From the NCBI GenBank assembly GCA_959604655.1, contig CAUHCL010000001.1, positions 3,111 to 67,110 on the forward strand: a stretch of 64,000 nt of DNA. Direction: 5' to 3'. Source of the DNA: an uncultured Alistipes sp. (GTDB taxonomy: Bacteria; Bacteroidota; Bacteroidia; Bacteroidales; Rikenellaceae). Both the position numbers and the translations under genes were made by a program. Shown piece after piece: positions 16,287 through 25,164 of the stretch (its first letter is position 1; the number at the start of each line of letters is the position of its first letter). The notes under the pieces were generated by a model. The model ran no database searches. It saw only the letters and a list, made by a program, of their open reading frames with translations, and was not told the origin of the DNA.

Positions 16287-18143
16287 TTATTCGAGCGTTA
16301 TGGTGTAGTTGCGGTTGTAGTTCACACGCACCCACTCCTGGTTGACATATTTGCCGCCGCGCTGTTGCTGCACGAACTTGTAGTCGGTCTGCAACGGCTT
16401 GAAGCGCATGTCGAGCAGGTTGTATTCGATGTCGGAACGCATCCCCTCGCAGAAGATGACGGCCGTGTCGTAGCCGCGGTAGGCGTAGAGCGACGGCAGC
16501 ATGTGGTACGATTCGATGTAGCGGCTGTCGAAATCGCGTACCGTTTGAGAGTCGCGCTTGGCGTGGTAGGTGGATATCATCACCACGTTGTTGTTGAAGA
16601 ACGACGTGTGGTCGATGTTGTTGAAACGGCCCCAGCGCGAGGTGCCGAGCACGGTGTACGGCGCGCTCTTCTCGCTGCGCTCGGTGATGGCCGTATTGGC
16701 CGAGGCGAGCGTGCCGAGGATGCGGTCGACGTCGATCTCCGAGTCGGCCAGCACGATGAACAGGCATGGCGTCTCGCTCTTCAGTATGTCGGTCATGTCG
16801 CCGACGGCCGAGGCGGCCGAGTTGCGCGGCGTGAGAATCGAACGCTGGTCGAACGAATAGGTGTAGCTCGCATGCTTGCGGCCCTGCAACAGCGTCAGCA
16901 CCTCCTGCTCGAACTCCTTGTCGTAGGACGAGGCATATATCAGATATATGTCGCGGCCGCCGTCTATCAGATCGGCTATCTTGTCGTATTTCTTCCCCGG
17001 GTCGGGCGACAGCTGGTAGAGTACCGAGCCGTTCACCGACTCGATGTTGGCCAGCGGCGAGACGACGGGTACCGAATTGGTCTGCGCGAACTGCATTACG
17101 GGGCTAAGTTCGTCCTCGTAAACGGGGCCGACGATGAGATCGGTGCCCGCGAAATCGGCGTCGGACACTATTCGCTCCACCTTGAGACGGTTGTGCTCGG
17201 TGTTGTAGACCTTGAGATCGATATCGCCTTTTCCTTTGGCTTTAAGATCCTCCAGTCCCAACAGGAACCCGCGGTAGAACTCCACGTAGCTGGCGTTGGG
17301 CTTCGAATCGACGCTCAGGGGCAGCATCAGGGCCACGTCGAGCGTCTGCCCCGTGGGCACCGACCTGAATACGACGTTTTCGTCGCTCGGGTGCGGGACG
17401 TTTGCGAAATGATGCTGCTCGGCTGCGTCGTCGTTCTGCGGCACGTCAGCCGTCTCGGGGTCGGGAATGCGGACCATGGCGCCCGCCTTGAGACCCTCGG
17501 ACACGTCGTTGAGTTCGGCGAAGCGGGCTTCGGTGATGCCGTATCGGCGCGACAGCGAATAGACGGTCTCCCCGGGCTGCACCACATGATATTTGTAGCC
17601 GTTGTCGGCGGCCTTGCTGAGATTGTCGGCGTATTCGGCCATCTCGCTTTGCGCTTCCTCTTCCGACGACGAACCTATCTCGGCCTTGCGGATCGACAGT
17701 ACGTCGCCGATCGTGAGGCTGTGAGGGTCGACCGAGGGGTTGTCCTCGCGCAGCGTCGCCACCGAGATGTTGTAGTCGCGCGCGATGGCGTAGAGCGTCT
17801 CTCCCGCCTTGATCTTGTGCGAGAGGAACTCCTTCTTACGCTTGCGTTCGGCGCGTGCGTCGGCTTTCGCCTTTTCGGGGACGGGGATCTTCACCGTCTG
17901 GTCGATCCGCAGCCCGTCGACCGCGCTCGGGTTGCACTCCTTTAAGGTGTTCTCGTCCGACCCGTAGGCTTTCGCTATCGAATAGAGCGTCTCGCCCGAT
18001 TTCACGGTGTGGACGTAGTACTTCTTGCCGTTGATGAACACGATTACGGCACTCTTCTCTATCGCGGGCGCATACTCGGCCGCGACGCCGAAAAACATCG
18101 TGAATATGGCTCCTGCCGCGATGATTCGCTGTAATAGTCTCAT
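16287..18143 (-). CDS. exported LysM + PBP1-like protein
   Basis: Protein of 618 aa, common in Bacteroidota. Order: signal peptide (about 1-25); three LysM peptidoglycan-binding repeats at residues 42-87 (VHTVKSGETLYSIAKAYG), 107-151 (LSHKIKAGETLYAIARDYN) and 184-227 (YHVVQPGETVYSLSRRYG), separated by charged linkers; then from about residue 270 a type 1 periplasmic-binding-protein fold (VALMLPLSVDSKPNASYVEF, DLIVGPVYEDELSPVMQFA, VPVVSPLANIESV). It probably sits on the cell wall in the periplasm; ligand unknown. No transport genes are next to it, so sensing or scaffolding is more likely than uptake. Confidence 0.85.
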   Translation of the reverse strand: MRLLQRIIAAGAIFTMFFGVAAEYAPAIEKSAVIVFINGKKYYVHTVKSGETLYSIAKAYGSDENTLKECNPSAVDGLRIDQTVKIPVPEKAKADARAERKRKKEFLSHKIKAGETLYAIARDYNISVATLREDNPSVDPHSLTIGDVLSIRKAEIGSSSEEEAQSEMAEYADNLSKAADNGYKYHVVQPGETVYSLSRRYGITEARFAELNDVSEGLKAGAMVRIPDPETADVPQNDDAAEQHHFANVPHPSDENVVFRSVPTGQTLDVALMLPLSVDSKPNASYVEFYRGFLLGLEDLKAKGKGDIDLKVYNTEHNRLKVERIVSDADFAGTDLIVGPVYEDELSPVMQFAQTNSVPVVSPLANIESVNGSVLYQLSPDPGKKYDKIADLIDGGRDIYLIYASSYDKEFEQEVLTLLQGRKHASYTYSFDQRSILTPRNSAASAVGDMTDILKSETPCLFIVLADSEIDVDRILGTLASANTAITERSEKSAPYTVLGTSRWGRFNNIDHTSFFNNNVVMISTYHAKRDSQTVRDFDSRYIESYHMLPSLYAYRGYDTAVIFCEGMRSDIEYNLLDMRFKPLQTDYKFVQQQRGGKYVNQEWVRVNYNRNYTITLE

Positions 18144-18157
18144 AAAATTAACATTAA

Positions 18158-18180
18158 GTTCGGCGACGCAGTCGCCGAAC
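18158..18180. repeat. perfect 10-bp hairpin with triloop between exonuclease and LysM genes
   Basis: GTTCGGCGAC-GCA-GTCGCCGAAC lies in the 78-nt gap between two minus-strand genes, 14 nt upstream of the LysM gene ATG. A 3-nt loop and the TTCGGCGA core recall the hairpins of the dispersed repeat family, but no palindromic body is attached. No T-run on the minus strand. Confidence 0.6.
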
Positions 18181-18221
18181 CTCGGTTTGGTGTTATTGTA
18201 TCCGCCGCGCGGGAAACGCCG

Positions 18222-18989
18222 TCAGCATTTCCGATCGCGGAATCGTATCTCGGTGATGACCTTCTTGGTGTAGAGCGGGAAATCGCCGTTCATTATCCAT
18301 GAATAGTAGCTCGGTTCCTCGCGGAACACCTCGCTCACCACGCGGCCCTTGTGCTTGCCGAAGCTGAATATCTCCTGCCCCTTGTCGTCGTATACGATGC
18401 GTCCCGCATAGTCCGCCGACTCGCAGCGCGCCGAGAACTCGGCCAGACCCGCAATGTCGTTGGGCAGGTCGGGATAGCGGTCGAGCTGCGCCTTGAGCAC
18501 CTCGTAGGTGGCTTTGGTGTCGGCCTCGGCCGAGTGGGCGTCGGTCAGGTCCTTGTCGCAGTAGAACTTGTAGGCGGCCACCAGCGTGCGCTGCTCCATC
18601 TTGTGGAAGATGTTCTGCACGTCGATGAACTTGCGTTTCTTGAAGTCGACGTCGACTCCCGCGCGCAGAAATTCCTCGACCAGCATCGGAAGATCGAACC
18701 GATTGGAATTGAATCCGCCGAAGTCGCACCCTTCGATGAACCGATAGAGCGATTTGGCAATCTGCGCGAACGTGGGGGCATCCTTCACGTCGTCGTCGGT
18801 GATGCCGTGGATGGCCGTCGAGGTCTCGGGGATGTGCATCTGCGGGTTTATCAGCCGCGTGCGGACCTCTTCGCTGCCGTCGGGCATGACCTTCACCATC
18901 GATATCTCCACTATGCGGTCCTTAGCCGTATCAACGCCCGTCGTCTCCAGGTCGAAGAAGACGATCGGGCGTTTGAGATTCAGATCCAT
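18222..18989 (-). CDS. DnaQ-like DEDDh 3'-5' exonuclease
   Basis: 255-aa exonuclease of the DnaQ/epsilon superfamily. Seen: Exo I FFDLETTGVDTAKDRIVEIS (Asp13, Glu15), Exo II FGGFNSNRFDLPML (Asp), Exo III DAHSAEADTKAT with the His and Asp of the DEDDh type. The C-terminal 70 residues (IFSFGKHKGRVVSEVFREEP) form the small extra domain seen in Bacteroidota members. It starts 10 nt after dnaN, which supports a proofreading or repair role near the sliding clamp, though it is not proven to be the replicative epsilon subunit. Confidence 0.9.
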   Translation of the reverse strand: MDLNLKRPIVFFDLETTGVDTAKDRIVEISMVKVMPDGSEEVRTRLINPQMHIPETSTAIHGITDDDVKDAPTFAQIAKSLYRFIEGCDFGGFNSNRFDLPMLVEEFLRAGVDVDFKKRKFIDVQNIFHKMEQRTLVAAYKFYCDKDLTDAHSAEADTKATYEVLKAQLDRYPDLPNDIAGLAEFSARCESADYAGRIVYDDKGQEIFSFGKHKGRVVSEVFREEPSYYSWIMNGDFPLYTKKVITEIRFRDRKC

Positions 18990-18999
18990 CGCTTGAGGT

Positions 19000-20124
19000 T
19001 TATGCGTTTATCATCATGGGCATGAGCAACATAAGCGTCTCGCTGCTCTGCTTGTCGTCGTATACGGGCTTGAACACTCCCGCACGGGTCGAGTCGGCCA
19101 GCTCCACCACCACCGTGGGGGTGTCGATGTTCGACAGTATCTCGACCAGGAACGTCGACTTGAAGCCGATGGTGACGGGGTCGCCGTCGTAGCTGCACGA
19201 GATGGTCTCGTTGGCCGACACCGAGAAGTCGATGTCCTGAGCCGTGAGGTTCACGCGGTTGTCGGCTATGTCCATGCGGATGAGGTTCGTGGTAGGATTC
19301 GAGCACACGGCCACGCGCTTGATTCCGTTGACGAACTCCACGCGGTCGATGAGGACCTTGTTGGGGTTGGCGGCGGGGATCACGGCGTTGTAGTTGGGAT
19401 AGTTGCCCTCGATCAGACGGCACACTAACTTGAAGCTCTTCAGGTCGAACGTGACGTTCTTGGCGTCGAACGTGACGGCCACGGCCTCTTCCTCCTTCAA
19501 AAGCAGGGTCTTGAGAAGGTTGGCGGGTTTCTTGGGCAGGATGAACGACGACGAGAAGTCGCCTGCGTTCTCGGCCGCATACTTCACGAGCTTGTGTGCG
19601 TCGGTGGCCACGAACGTGAGCGATTCGGGGGTGAAATCGAAGTAGACGCCGTTCATCACAGGACGCAGCTCGTCGTCGGCCGTGGCGAATATGGTCTTGT
19701 TGATTCCGTTGACCAGCATGTCGACGTCGAGCGTGAGGCTCTTGCGTTCGTTGCCGAGGCTCTGCACGGCGGGATAGCTCACGGCGTTGGCTCCCGGGAT
19801 CGAGAGGTGGCCGCTCGCCCATGTGATCGCTATCTCCCACGTGGTGTCGTTCACGTCGATCTCAAGCGGCATTTCGGGGAACTCCTTGAGCGAGTCGAGC
19901 ATCAATTTGGCGGGTGCGGCGATCACGCCTTCGCGTTCGATGTTCTCCACCGCGATGGATCCTATGAGGGTGGTCTCCAGATCGGAAGTGGTGACGGTCA
20001 ACCGTCCCTCTTTGAGCTCCATGAGGAAATACTCCAGAATGGGGAGAGAACTTTTGTTGCTGATTACCTTGCCCGTGGTCGCCAGCAGCGACAACAGCGC
20101 AGAACTTGATACTGTAAATTTCAT
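19000..20124 (-). CDS. dnaN: DNA polymerase III beta sliding clamp
   Basis: Ring-shaped processivity clamp, 374 aa, the usual length, with three similar domains. Seen: MKFTVSSSALLSLLATTGKVI at the start, LPILEYFLMELKEGRLTVTTSDLE (in part), a middle domain around VNGINKTIFATADDELRPVM, and the end LLMPMMINA, close to the classical 'MPM+L' C-terminus that forms part of the client-binding pocket. It lies between the phosphorylase and exonuclease genes on the same strand; no dnaA is visible. Confidence 0.96.
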   Translation of the reverse strand: MKFTVSSSALLSLLATTGKVISNKSSLPILEYFLMELKEGRLTVTTSDLETTLIGSIAVENIEREGVIAAPAKLMLDSLKEFPEMPLEIDVNDTTWEIAITWASGHLSIPGANAVSYPAVQSLGNERKSLTLDVDMLVNGINKTIFATADDELRPVMNGVYFDFTPESLTFVATDAHKLVKYAAENAGDFSSSFILPKKPANLLKTLLLKEEEAVAVTFDAKNVTFDLKSFKLVCRLIEGNYPNYNAVIPAANPNKVLIDRVEFVNGIKRVAVCSNPTTNLIRMDIADNRVNLTAQDIDFSVSANETISCSYDGDPVTIGFKSTFLVEILSNIDTPTVVVELADSTRAGVFKPVYDDKQSSETLMLLMPMMINA

Positions 20125-20162
20125 ATTGATGTCGAATTGTTGTCGAAATAATCGTTGTTAAA

Positions 20163-21047
20163 TCATTGTGCCGAAGCGAGTTTGTCGAGCGCCATGCCTA
20201 TCATGTGCTCCACGAACGGCTTGTAGTCGGTGCAGGCGTCGCGGGCTATGCGCTGCGCTATGACGGTGCACATCGTCGTGGCGCGGTGGTCCATCAGCGC
20301 GGCCAGACCCGCGAGGGCCGAACCCTCCATCTCGAAGTTGGTTATGCGGCGGCCGCCGTAGCGGAACGACTCGATTTTGGCGTTGAGATCGGGGTCGGCG
20401 GGACGCAGACGCACCCAACGGCCCTGCGGGGCGTAGAACCCGGGTGCCGCTATGGTTATGCCCTCCGTTACCGAGTCCTTGAATAGCTCGCGCAGCTCGG
20501 GATCGCAGTCGACGAAATAGGGCTTGGGCAGCAGTTCGCTCCACCCCGTGTGACGCATGAACGCGCGTTCGATCTCCAGATCACACACCTCGTTGCGCCC
20601 CTCGTAGAAGTTCAGAAGGCCGTCGAATCCGACCGACGTGACGGAGTGCACCACCTCGCCCACCTCGATGTCGGGTTGCAGGGCGCCCGTGGTGCCGAGC
20701 CGCACGAGCGTCAGGCGGCGTTTGCGCTCCCTGACCGTGCGGGTGGCGAAGTCGATGTTGGCCAGCGCGTCCAGCTCCGTTACGGATATGTCGATGTTCC
20801 CGATGCCGATTCCCGTCGATAATACGCTCATCCGCTTGCCGCGATAGAGGCCCGTCACGGTGTTGAATTCGCGGTTCGACGCACGGCACTCCACGCTGTC
20901 GAACAGCGCCGACACCATGGCCACGCGGGCGGGATCGCCCACCAGAATTACGGTGTCGGCGAGCTGCTCGGGACGCAGGTGCAGGTGGAATACCGAACCG
21001 TCGTCGTTGATTATCAATTCCGAAGAGGGTATTATTCTGGTCTGCAT
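20163..21047 (-). CDS. nucleoside phosphorylase (uridine phosphorylase-like)
   Basis: 294-aa member of the PNP/UDP family that splits nucleosides with phosphate. Seen: VILVGDPARVAMVSALFDS (phosphate loop), GTTGALQPDIEVGEVV (family GTCG-like strand), and FEMEGSALAGLAAL, whose MEG binds the ribose 2'/3' hydroxyls. Length and a long central insert fit the Bacteroidota 'phosphorylase' branch related to uridine phosphorylase; the exact base preference is not certain. It is the first gene of a minus-strand run, with a -7 box at 21112-21119. Confidence 0.85.
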   Translation of the reverse strand: MQTRIIPSSELIINDDGSVFHLHLRPEQLADTVILVGDPARVAMVSALFDSVECRASNREFNTVTGLYRGKRMSVLSTGIGIGNIDISVTELDALANIDFATRTVRERKRRLTLVRLGTTGALQPDIEVGEVVHSVTSVGFDGLLNFYEGRNEVCDLEIERAFMRHTGWSELLPKPYFVDCDPELRELFKDSVTEGITIAAPGFYAPQGRWVRLRPADPDLNAKIESFRYGGRRITNFEMEGSALAGLAALMDHRATTMCTVIAQRIARDACTDYKPFVEHMIGMALDKLASAQ

Positions 21048-21111
21048 ACGATAAATTTTCTCCGTTTGTCTTTTTTATGTGGCATAAAAGTAATATATTT
21101 ACCTCGAATTA

Positions 21112-21119
21112 CAAAAATA
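21112..21119 (-). promoter_or_regulatory. -7 promoter box for the phosphorylase-dnaN run
   Basis: Minus-strand TATTTTTG, matching TAnnTTTG, 65 nt before the ATG at 21047. The divergent glmM promoter shares this 118-bp gap. Confidence 0.65.
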
Positions 21120-21165
21120 AATCAACCTTTTTTATTTTAAGTACAACTGCATAAAACCGTAATAA

Positions 21166-22554
21166 ATGACACTGATTAAATCGATTTCCGGCATTCGCGG
21201 TACCATAGGCGGTGCGCAGGGCGACAACCTTACGCCCATCGACATCGTGAAGTTCACGACGGCCTACGTGCGCTTCATGAGCGAGAAACACAACGGCAAA
21301 AGGCTTACCATAGTCGTCGGTCGCGACGCGCGTATTTCGGGTCCGATGGTGAACGACATAATAGAAGGCACTCTGGTGGGATGCGGCGCCGACGTCATAA
21401 ACGTCGGGTTGTGCACCACCCCGGGTACGGAAATGGCCGTCATAACGCATAAGGCCGACGGCGGAATAATCATCACCGCGTCGCACAACCCCAAGCAGTG
21501 GAACGCACTCAAGCTGCTCAACGAGCGGGGCGAGTTCCTGAACGACGCGGAGGGCAAGCGGGTGCTCGCACTGGCCGAGGACGACGATTTCGTATTCCCC
21601 GAGGTGGACGCCATAGGCCGAGTGGTGTCGTGCGAGGATTTCAACTCGCGCCATATCGAGCAGGTGCTGGCCATGTCGCTCGTGGATCGCGAGGCGGTGC
21701 GCGGGCGCAGATTCAAGGTCGTGGTGGACGCCGTAAACTCGGTCGGCGGAGTGGTCATCCCGCAGCTGCTGCGCGAGCTGGGCTGCGAGGTGGTGGAGCT
21801 GAACTGCGAGCCGAACGGACATTTCGCCCATAATCCCGAGCCGCTGCCCGAGAATCTGACCGAAATATCGGAGGTTATCGTGCGCGAGAAGGCCGATCTG
21901 GGCGTCGTGGTCGATCCCGACGTCGACCGTCTGGCGTTAGTGTGCGAGAACGGCGACATGTTCGGCGAGGAATATACGCTGGTGGCCGTGGCCGATTACG
22001 TGCTGTCGCACACGGCGGGCAATACGGTCTCGAACCTCAGTTCGTCGCGGGCGCTGCGCGACGTGACGGAGGCGCACAGCGGAAAATACGAGGCGTCGGC
22101 CGTCGGCGAGGTGAACGTGGTGGCCAAGATGAAGGAGACGGGTGCCGTCATAGGCGGCGAAGGAAACGGCGGAGTCATCTACCCTGCCCTGCATTACGGC
22201 CGCGACGCGCTGGTGGGCGTGGCGCTCTTTTTGAGCTTCCTCGTGAAGAAGGGAATGACCATGACCGAGCTGCGCAGCACCTATCCCGCATACTTCGCAT
22301 CGAAGAACAAGATAGAGCTTACGCCGGCCATCGACGTGGATAAAGTCCTGCTTGAGATGAAGAATCGTTACTCGGGTGAGAAAGTGAACGATATAGACGG
22401 CGTGAAGATCGATTTCCCAGAGAACTGGGTGCATCTGCGCAAGTCGAATACCGAGCCTATAATCCGCATCTACACAGAGGCTAAGTCGCCCGAGGAGGCC
22501 GACGCGCTGGCGAAGAAGATCATAGGCGAGGTGAAGGAGATATGTAATTTGTGA
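21166..22554 (+). CDS. glmM: phosphoglucosamine mutase
   Basis: Converts glucosamine-6-phosphate to glucosamine-1-phosphate for UDP-GlcNAc, peptidoglycan and LPS. 462 aa, with SGIRGTIGG at the start, the phosphoserine loop ITASHNPKQWNALKL (Ser near residue 106), the metal loop DPDVDRLALV (about 246), the sugar-binding GEGNGGVIYP, and the phosphate-binding RKSNTEPIIRIYTEA. A related phosphomannomutase/phosphoglucomutase specificity cannot be fully excluded, since the Bacteroidota enzyme is a mid-way sequence. Confidence 0.88.
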   Translation: MTLIKSISGIRGTIGGAQGDNLTPIDIVKFTTAYVRFMSEKHNGKRLTIVVGRDARISGPMVNDIIEGTLVGCGADVINVGLCTTPGTEMAVITHKADGGIIITASHNPKQWNALKLLNERGEFLNDAEGKRVLALAEDDDFVFPEVDAIGRVVSCEDFNSRHIEQVLAMSLVDREAVRGRRFKVVVDAVNSVGGVVIPQLLRELGCEVVELNCEPNGHFAHNPEPLPENLTEISEVIVREKADLGVVVDPDVDRLALVCENGDMFGEEYTLVAVADYVLSHTAGNTVSNLSSSRALRDVTEAHSGKYEASAVGEVNVVAKMKETGAVIGGEGNGGVIYPALHYGRDALVGVALFLSFLVKKGMTMTELRSTYPAYFASKNKIELTPAIDVDKVLLEMKNRYSGEKVNDIDGVKIDFPENWVHLRKSNTEPIIRIYTEAKSPEEADALAKKIIGEVKEICNL

Positions 22555-22559
22555 TTCGG

Positions 22560-22602
22560 TTCGCCGACGGCGGAGGACTGCCGACATGGCAGTGCCATGT
22601 CG
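22560..22602 (-). repeat. intergenic palindromic repeat, copy B (short type I)
   Basis: Only the edge TTCGCCGACGGCGGAGGA plus CTGCC and the hairpin GACATGGC-AGT-GCCATGTC (22583-22601) remain; the inner palindrome is missing. It begins 6 nt after the glmM stop and ends 26 nt before the dipeptidase ATG. Confidence 0.8.
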
Positions 22603-22627
22603 AAATATAAGATTAAATATTTACGTT

Positions 22628-23995
22628 ATGAAAAAAGCACATGATTATATAGGTGTCAACAAGGACCGTTTCATCGATGAGCTGTTCGAGCTGTTGCGCA
22701 TACCCTCGATCAGCGCGCAGTCGGAGCACAAACCCGACATGCAGCGTTGCGCCGAGTGGCTTGCGGCCGCGCTCGTGAAGGCGGGTGCCGACCATGCCGA
22801 GGTGATGCCCACCGACGGCAATCCCGTGGTGTTCGCCGAAAAGATGGTCGATCCCGCGGCCAAAACGGTGCTGGTTTACGGTCATTACGACGTGATGCCC
22901 GTCGACCCGCGCGAGGAATGGCGCACCGAGCCGTTCGAGCCGACGATAAAGGACGGCCGTATTTGGGGTCGCGGCGCGGACGACGACAAGGGGCAGCTGT
23001 TCATGCACGCCAAGGCGTTCGAGGCCATGTGCGCGACCGATTCGCTGCCGTGCAACGTGAAATTCATGCTCGAAGGCGAGGAGGAGATCGGTTCGCCGAG
23101 CCTCTACAAGTTCTGCGCCGACAATCGGGAGATGCTCGCGGCCGACATAATACTGGTGTCGGACACCTCGATGATCTCGATGGATACCCCGTCGATCACG
23201 TGCGGTCTGCGCGGTCTGACGTACATGGAGGTGGAGGTGACGGGACCGAACAAGGATCTGCACTCGGGACTCTTCGGCGGAGCCGTGGCCAATCCCGCCA
23301 ATGTGCTCACGCGTCTGGTCGCGTCGCTGGTCGACGACAAGGGTCGCGTGACGATCGACGGATTCTACGACGACGTGCGCGAACTGACGCCCGCCGAGCG
23401 CAAGGCATTCAACGAGGCGCCTTTCGATTTGGACGAATACAAGAGGTCTCTCGACGTGGACGACGTGGAGGGCGAGGATGGTTACACCACCATAGAACGC
23501 ACGGGCGTGCGTCCCTCGCTGGACGTGAACGGCATCTGGGGCGGATACATCGAGGAAGGGACCAAAACGGTGATCCCGTCGAAAGCGTCGGCCAAGATAT
23601 CGATGCGACTGGTGCCGAATCAGGACTTCGAGAAGATAGCGGAGCTGTTCGAGCGTCACTTCAGGGCCATAGCGCCCGCGAGCGTGAAGGTCGACGTGCG
23701 TTTCCTGCACGGCGGTGCGCCCTATGTGGCCCCCACTGACATGCCCGCCTACAAGGCGGCCGAGCAGGCGATAGCCGACACCTTCGGCAAGAAGCCCCTG
23801 CCCTTTTATTCGGGCGGTTCGATTCCGATCATCAGCGGATTCGAACGCATATTGGGCATCAAGTCGCTGCTTATAGGGTTCGGACTCGCGGAGGATGCCA
23901 TTCACTCGCCCAACGAGAGTTACGGCCTGGACCAGTTCTTCAAAGGGTTGGAGACGATACCTCTGTTCTATAAGTATTTCGCCGAGGCGAAGTAG
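22628..23995 (+). CDS. M20 family dipeptidase
   Basis: Cytosolic zinc dipeptidase of 455 aa. Seen: VLVYGHYDVMPVDP (first metal His and the following Asp), IWGRGADDDKGQLF (bridging Asp), EGEEEIGSPSL (catalytic Glu pair), SDTSMISMDTPSI (metal Asp), a dimerisation insert from about residue 210 to 330 with DLHSGLFGGAV, and the final metal His in AEDAIHSPNESYG. The order fits the CNDP/PepV-like 'dipeptidase' branch. ATG 22628 is preferred to the earlier in-frame codons, which lie in the repeat. Confidence 0.92.
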   Translation: MKKAHDYIGVNKDRFIDELFELLRIPSISAQSEHKPDMQRCAEWLAAALVKAGADHAEVMPTDGNPVVFAEKMVDPAAKTVLVYGHYDVMPVDPREEWRTEPFEPTIKDGRIWGRGADDDKGQLFMHAKAFEAMCATDSLPCNVKFMLEGEEEIGSPSLYKFCADNREMLAADIILVSDTSMISMDTPSITCGLRGLTYMEVEVTGPNKDLHSGLFGGAVANPANVLTRLVASLVDDKGRVTIDGFYDDVRELTPAERKAFNEAPFDLDEYKRSLDVDDVEGEDGYTTIERTGVRPSLDVNGIWGGYIEEGTKTVIPSKASAKISMRLVPNQDFEKIAELFERHFRAIAPASVKVDVRFLHGGAPYVAPTDMPAYKAAEQAIADTFGKKPLPFYSGGSIPIISGFERILGIKSLLIGFGLAEDAIHSPNESYGLDQFFKGLETIPLFYKYFAEAK

Positions 23996-24070
23996 AGCCT
24001 TGTGCGGCAAGAGTGCGAGCGGTCGTCCGACGGGCGGCCGCTCGGTTTTTGCTTTATGGTCACGGTGGCG

Positions 24071-24165
24071 GTTCGCCGTCGGCGGAGGACGCGTGCGAGC
24101 CTAAAGCGAGTAGCAGTCCGCCGCGTGGGGCGGCGGCGAACTGCCGATATCGCCGTGCGATATCG
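24071..24165 (-). repeat. intergenic palindromic repeat, copy C (type I)
   Basis: GTTCGCCGTCGGCGGAGGAC, then AGCAGTCCGCCGCGTGGGG, GGCGGCGAACTGCC and the hairpin GATATCGC-CGT-GCGATATC (24146-24164). The stem differs from copy A at two positions on each arm, and both changes are compensated. It forms the left flank of the cysK/CRISPR block. Confidence 0.85.
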
Positions 24166-24223
24166 AATTTCGGCGGGCGATATAAAATCACCCCGAAAAT
24201 TTCGTTCGCAAGATATTTATTAA

Positions 24224-24231
24224 TATTTTTG
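24224..24231 (+). promoter_or_regulatory. -7 promoter box for cysteine synthase gene
   Basis: TATTTTTG, matching TAnnTTTG, 28 nt before the ATG at 24259. Confidence 0.65.
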
Positions 24232-24258
24232 AGGAATTAATCGATACTGCGTTCCGTT

Positions 24259-25164
24259 ATGGTCAAAGAGAACATCCTGCAAACGATCGGCGCCACGCCG
24301 ATGGTGAGAATCAACCGATTGTGCCCCAATTCGCGGGTCAACATATATGCCAAATTAGAGGGACTCAACCCCACGGGCAGCATAAAGGACCGCATAGCCG
24401 TGCGCATGGTGGAGGCTGCCGAGCGGAGCGGTGCCCTGCGCAAGGGCAAGACCATAATCGAGCCGACGTCGGGCAATACGGGCATCGGGCTGGCCATAGC
24501 GGGCATAGTCAAGGGGTATCCCGTGGAGATAGTGATGAGCGCGGCGGTGTCGGTCGAGCGGCGCAAGATACTGCGCTCGTACGGCGCCAAGGTGATACTC
24601 ACCGCGGCCGACGAGGGTACCGACGGGGCCATACGTCTGGCACGCAGGATGGTCGCGGCCGATCCCGAGAAGTATTTCATGCCCGACCAGTTCGCCAACG
24701 CAGCGAATTATCTGGCCCATTACGAGAATACGGCCATAGAGATATGGCAGCAGACCGAAGGACGCGTCGACTGTCTGGTGTGCGCCGTGGGCACCTCGGG
24801 TACGTTGATGGGTTTGTCGCGTTTCCTGCGGGCCATGAAAAGCGACATAAAGGTGGTGTGCGCCCACCCTATCCGCGGCCACTATATTCAGGGACTGAAA
24901 AATATGGAGGAAGCTATAGTGCCGCAGATATACGATCCGTCGCTGATCGACACGCAGGAGATGATCGAGAGCGAGGAGGCGATAGAGATGGCGCGGCGCA
25001 TAATCGCCGAGGAAGGGATATTCGCGGGGATGAGCAGCGGCGCGGCCATGATAGCCGCCATACGGACGGCCGAGCGCATGGAGAGCGGCAACATAGTCGT
25101 GGTGTTCCCCGACCGCGCGGAGAAGTATCTTAGCACCGACATGTTCGAACGGTTCGCCGACTGA
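24259..25164 (+). CDS. cysK: cysteine synthase (O-acetylserine sulfhydrylase)
   Basis: PLP enzyme of 301 aa making cysteine from O-acetylserine and sulfide. Seen: TIGATPMVRINRL at the start, the Schiff-base lysine in NPTGSIKDRIA (Lys about residue 42), the substrate loop EPTSGNTGIG, the PLP phosphate loop VGTSGTLMG, and GMSSGAAMIA near the end. CysK versus CysM cannot be separated with certainty by eye. The stop (25162-25164) directly abuts the terminal degenerate CRISPR repeat. Confidence 0.92.
   Translation: MVKENILQTIGATPMVRINRLCPNSRVNIYAKLEGLNPTGSIKDRIAVRMVEAAERSGALRKGKTIIEPTSGNTGIGLAIAGIVKGYPVEIVMSAAVSVERRKILRSYGAKVILTAADEGTDGAIRLARRMVAADPEKYFMPDQFANAANYLAHYENTAIEIWQQTEGRVDCLVCAVGTSGTLMGLSRFLRAMKSDIKVVCAHPIRGHYIQGLKNMEEAIVPQIYDPSLIDTQEMIESEEAIEMARRIIAEEGIFAGMSSGAAMIAAIRTAERMESGNIVVVFPDRAEKYLSTDMFERFAD

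Larger units (their letters stand above)
23996..24258 (+). other. intergenic stretch with repeat C and cysK promoter
   Basis: No gene. Contains the repeat copy at 24071-24165 and an AT-rich segment with the -7 box TATTTTTG at 24224-24231, 28 nt before the cysK ATG. Confidence 0.6.
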
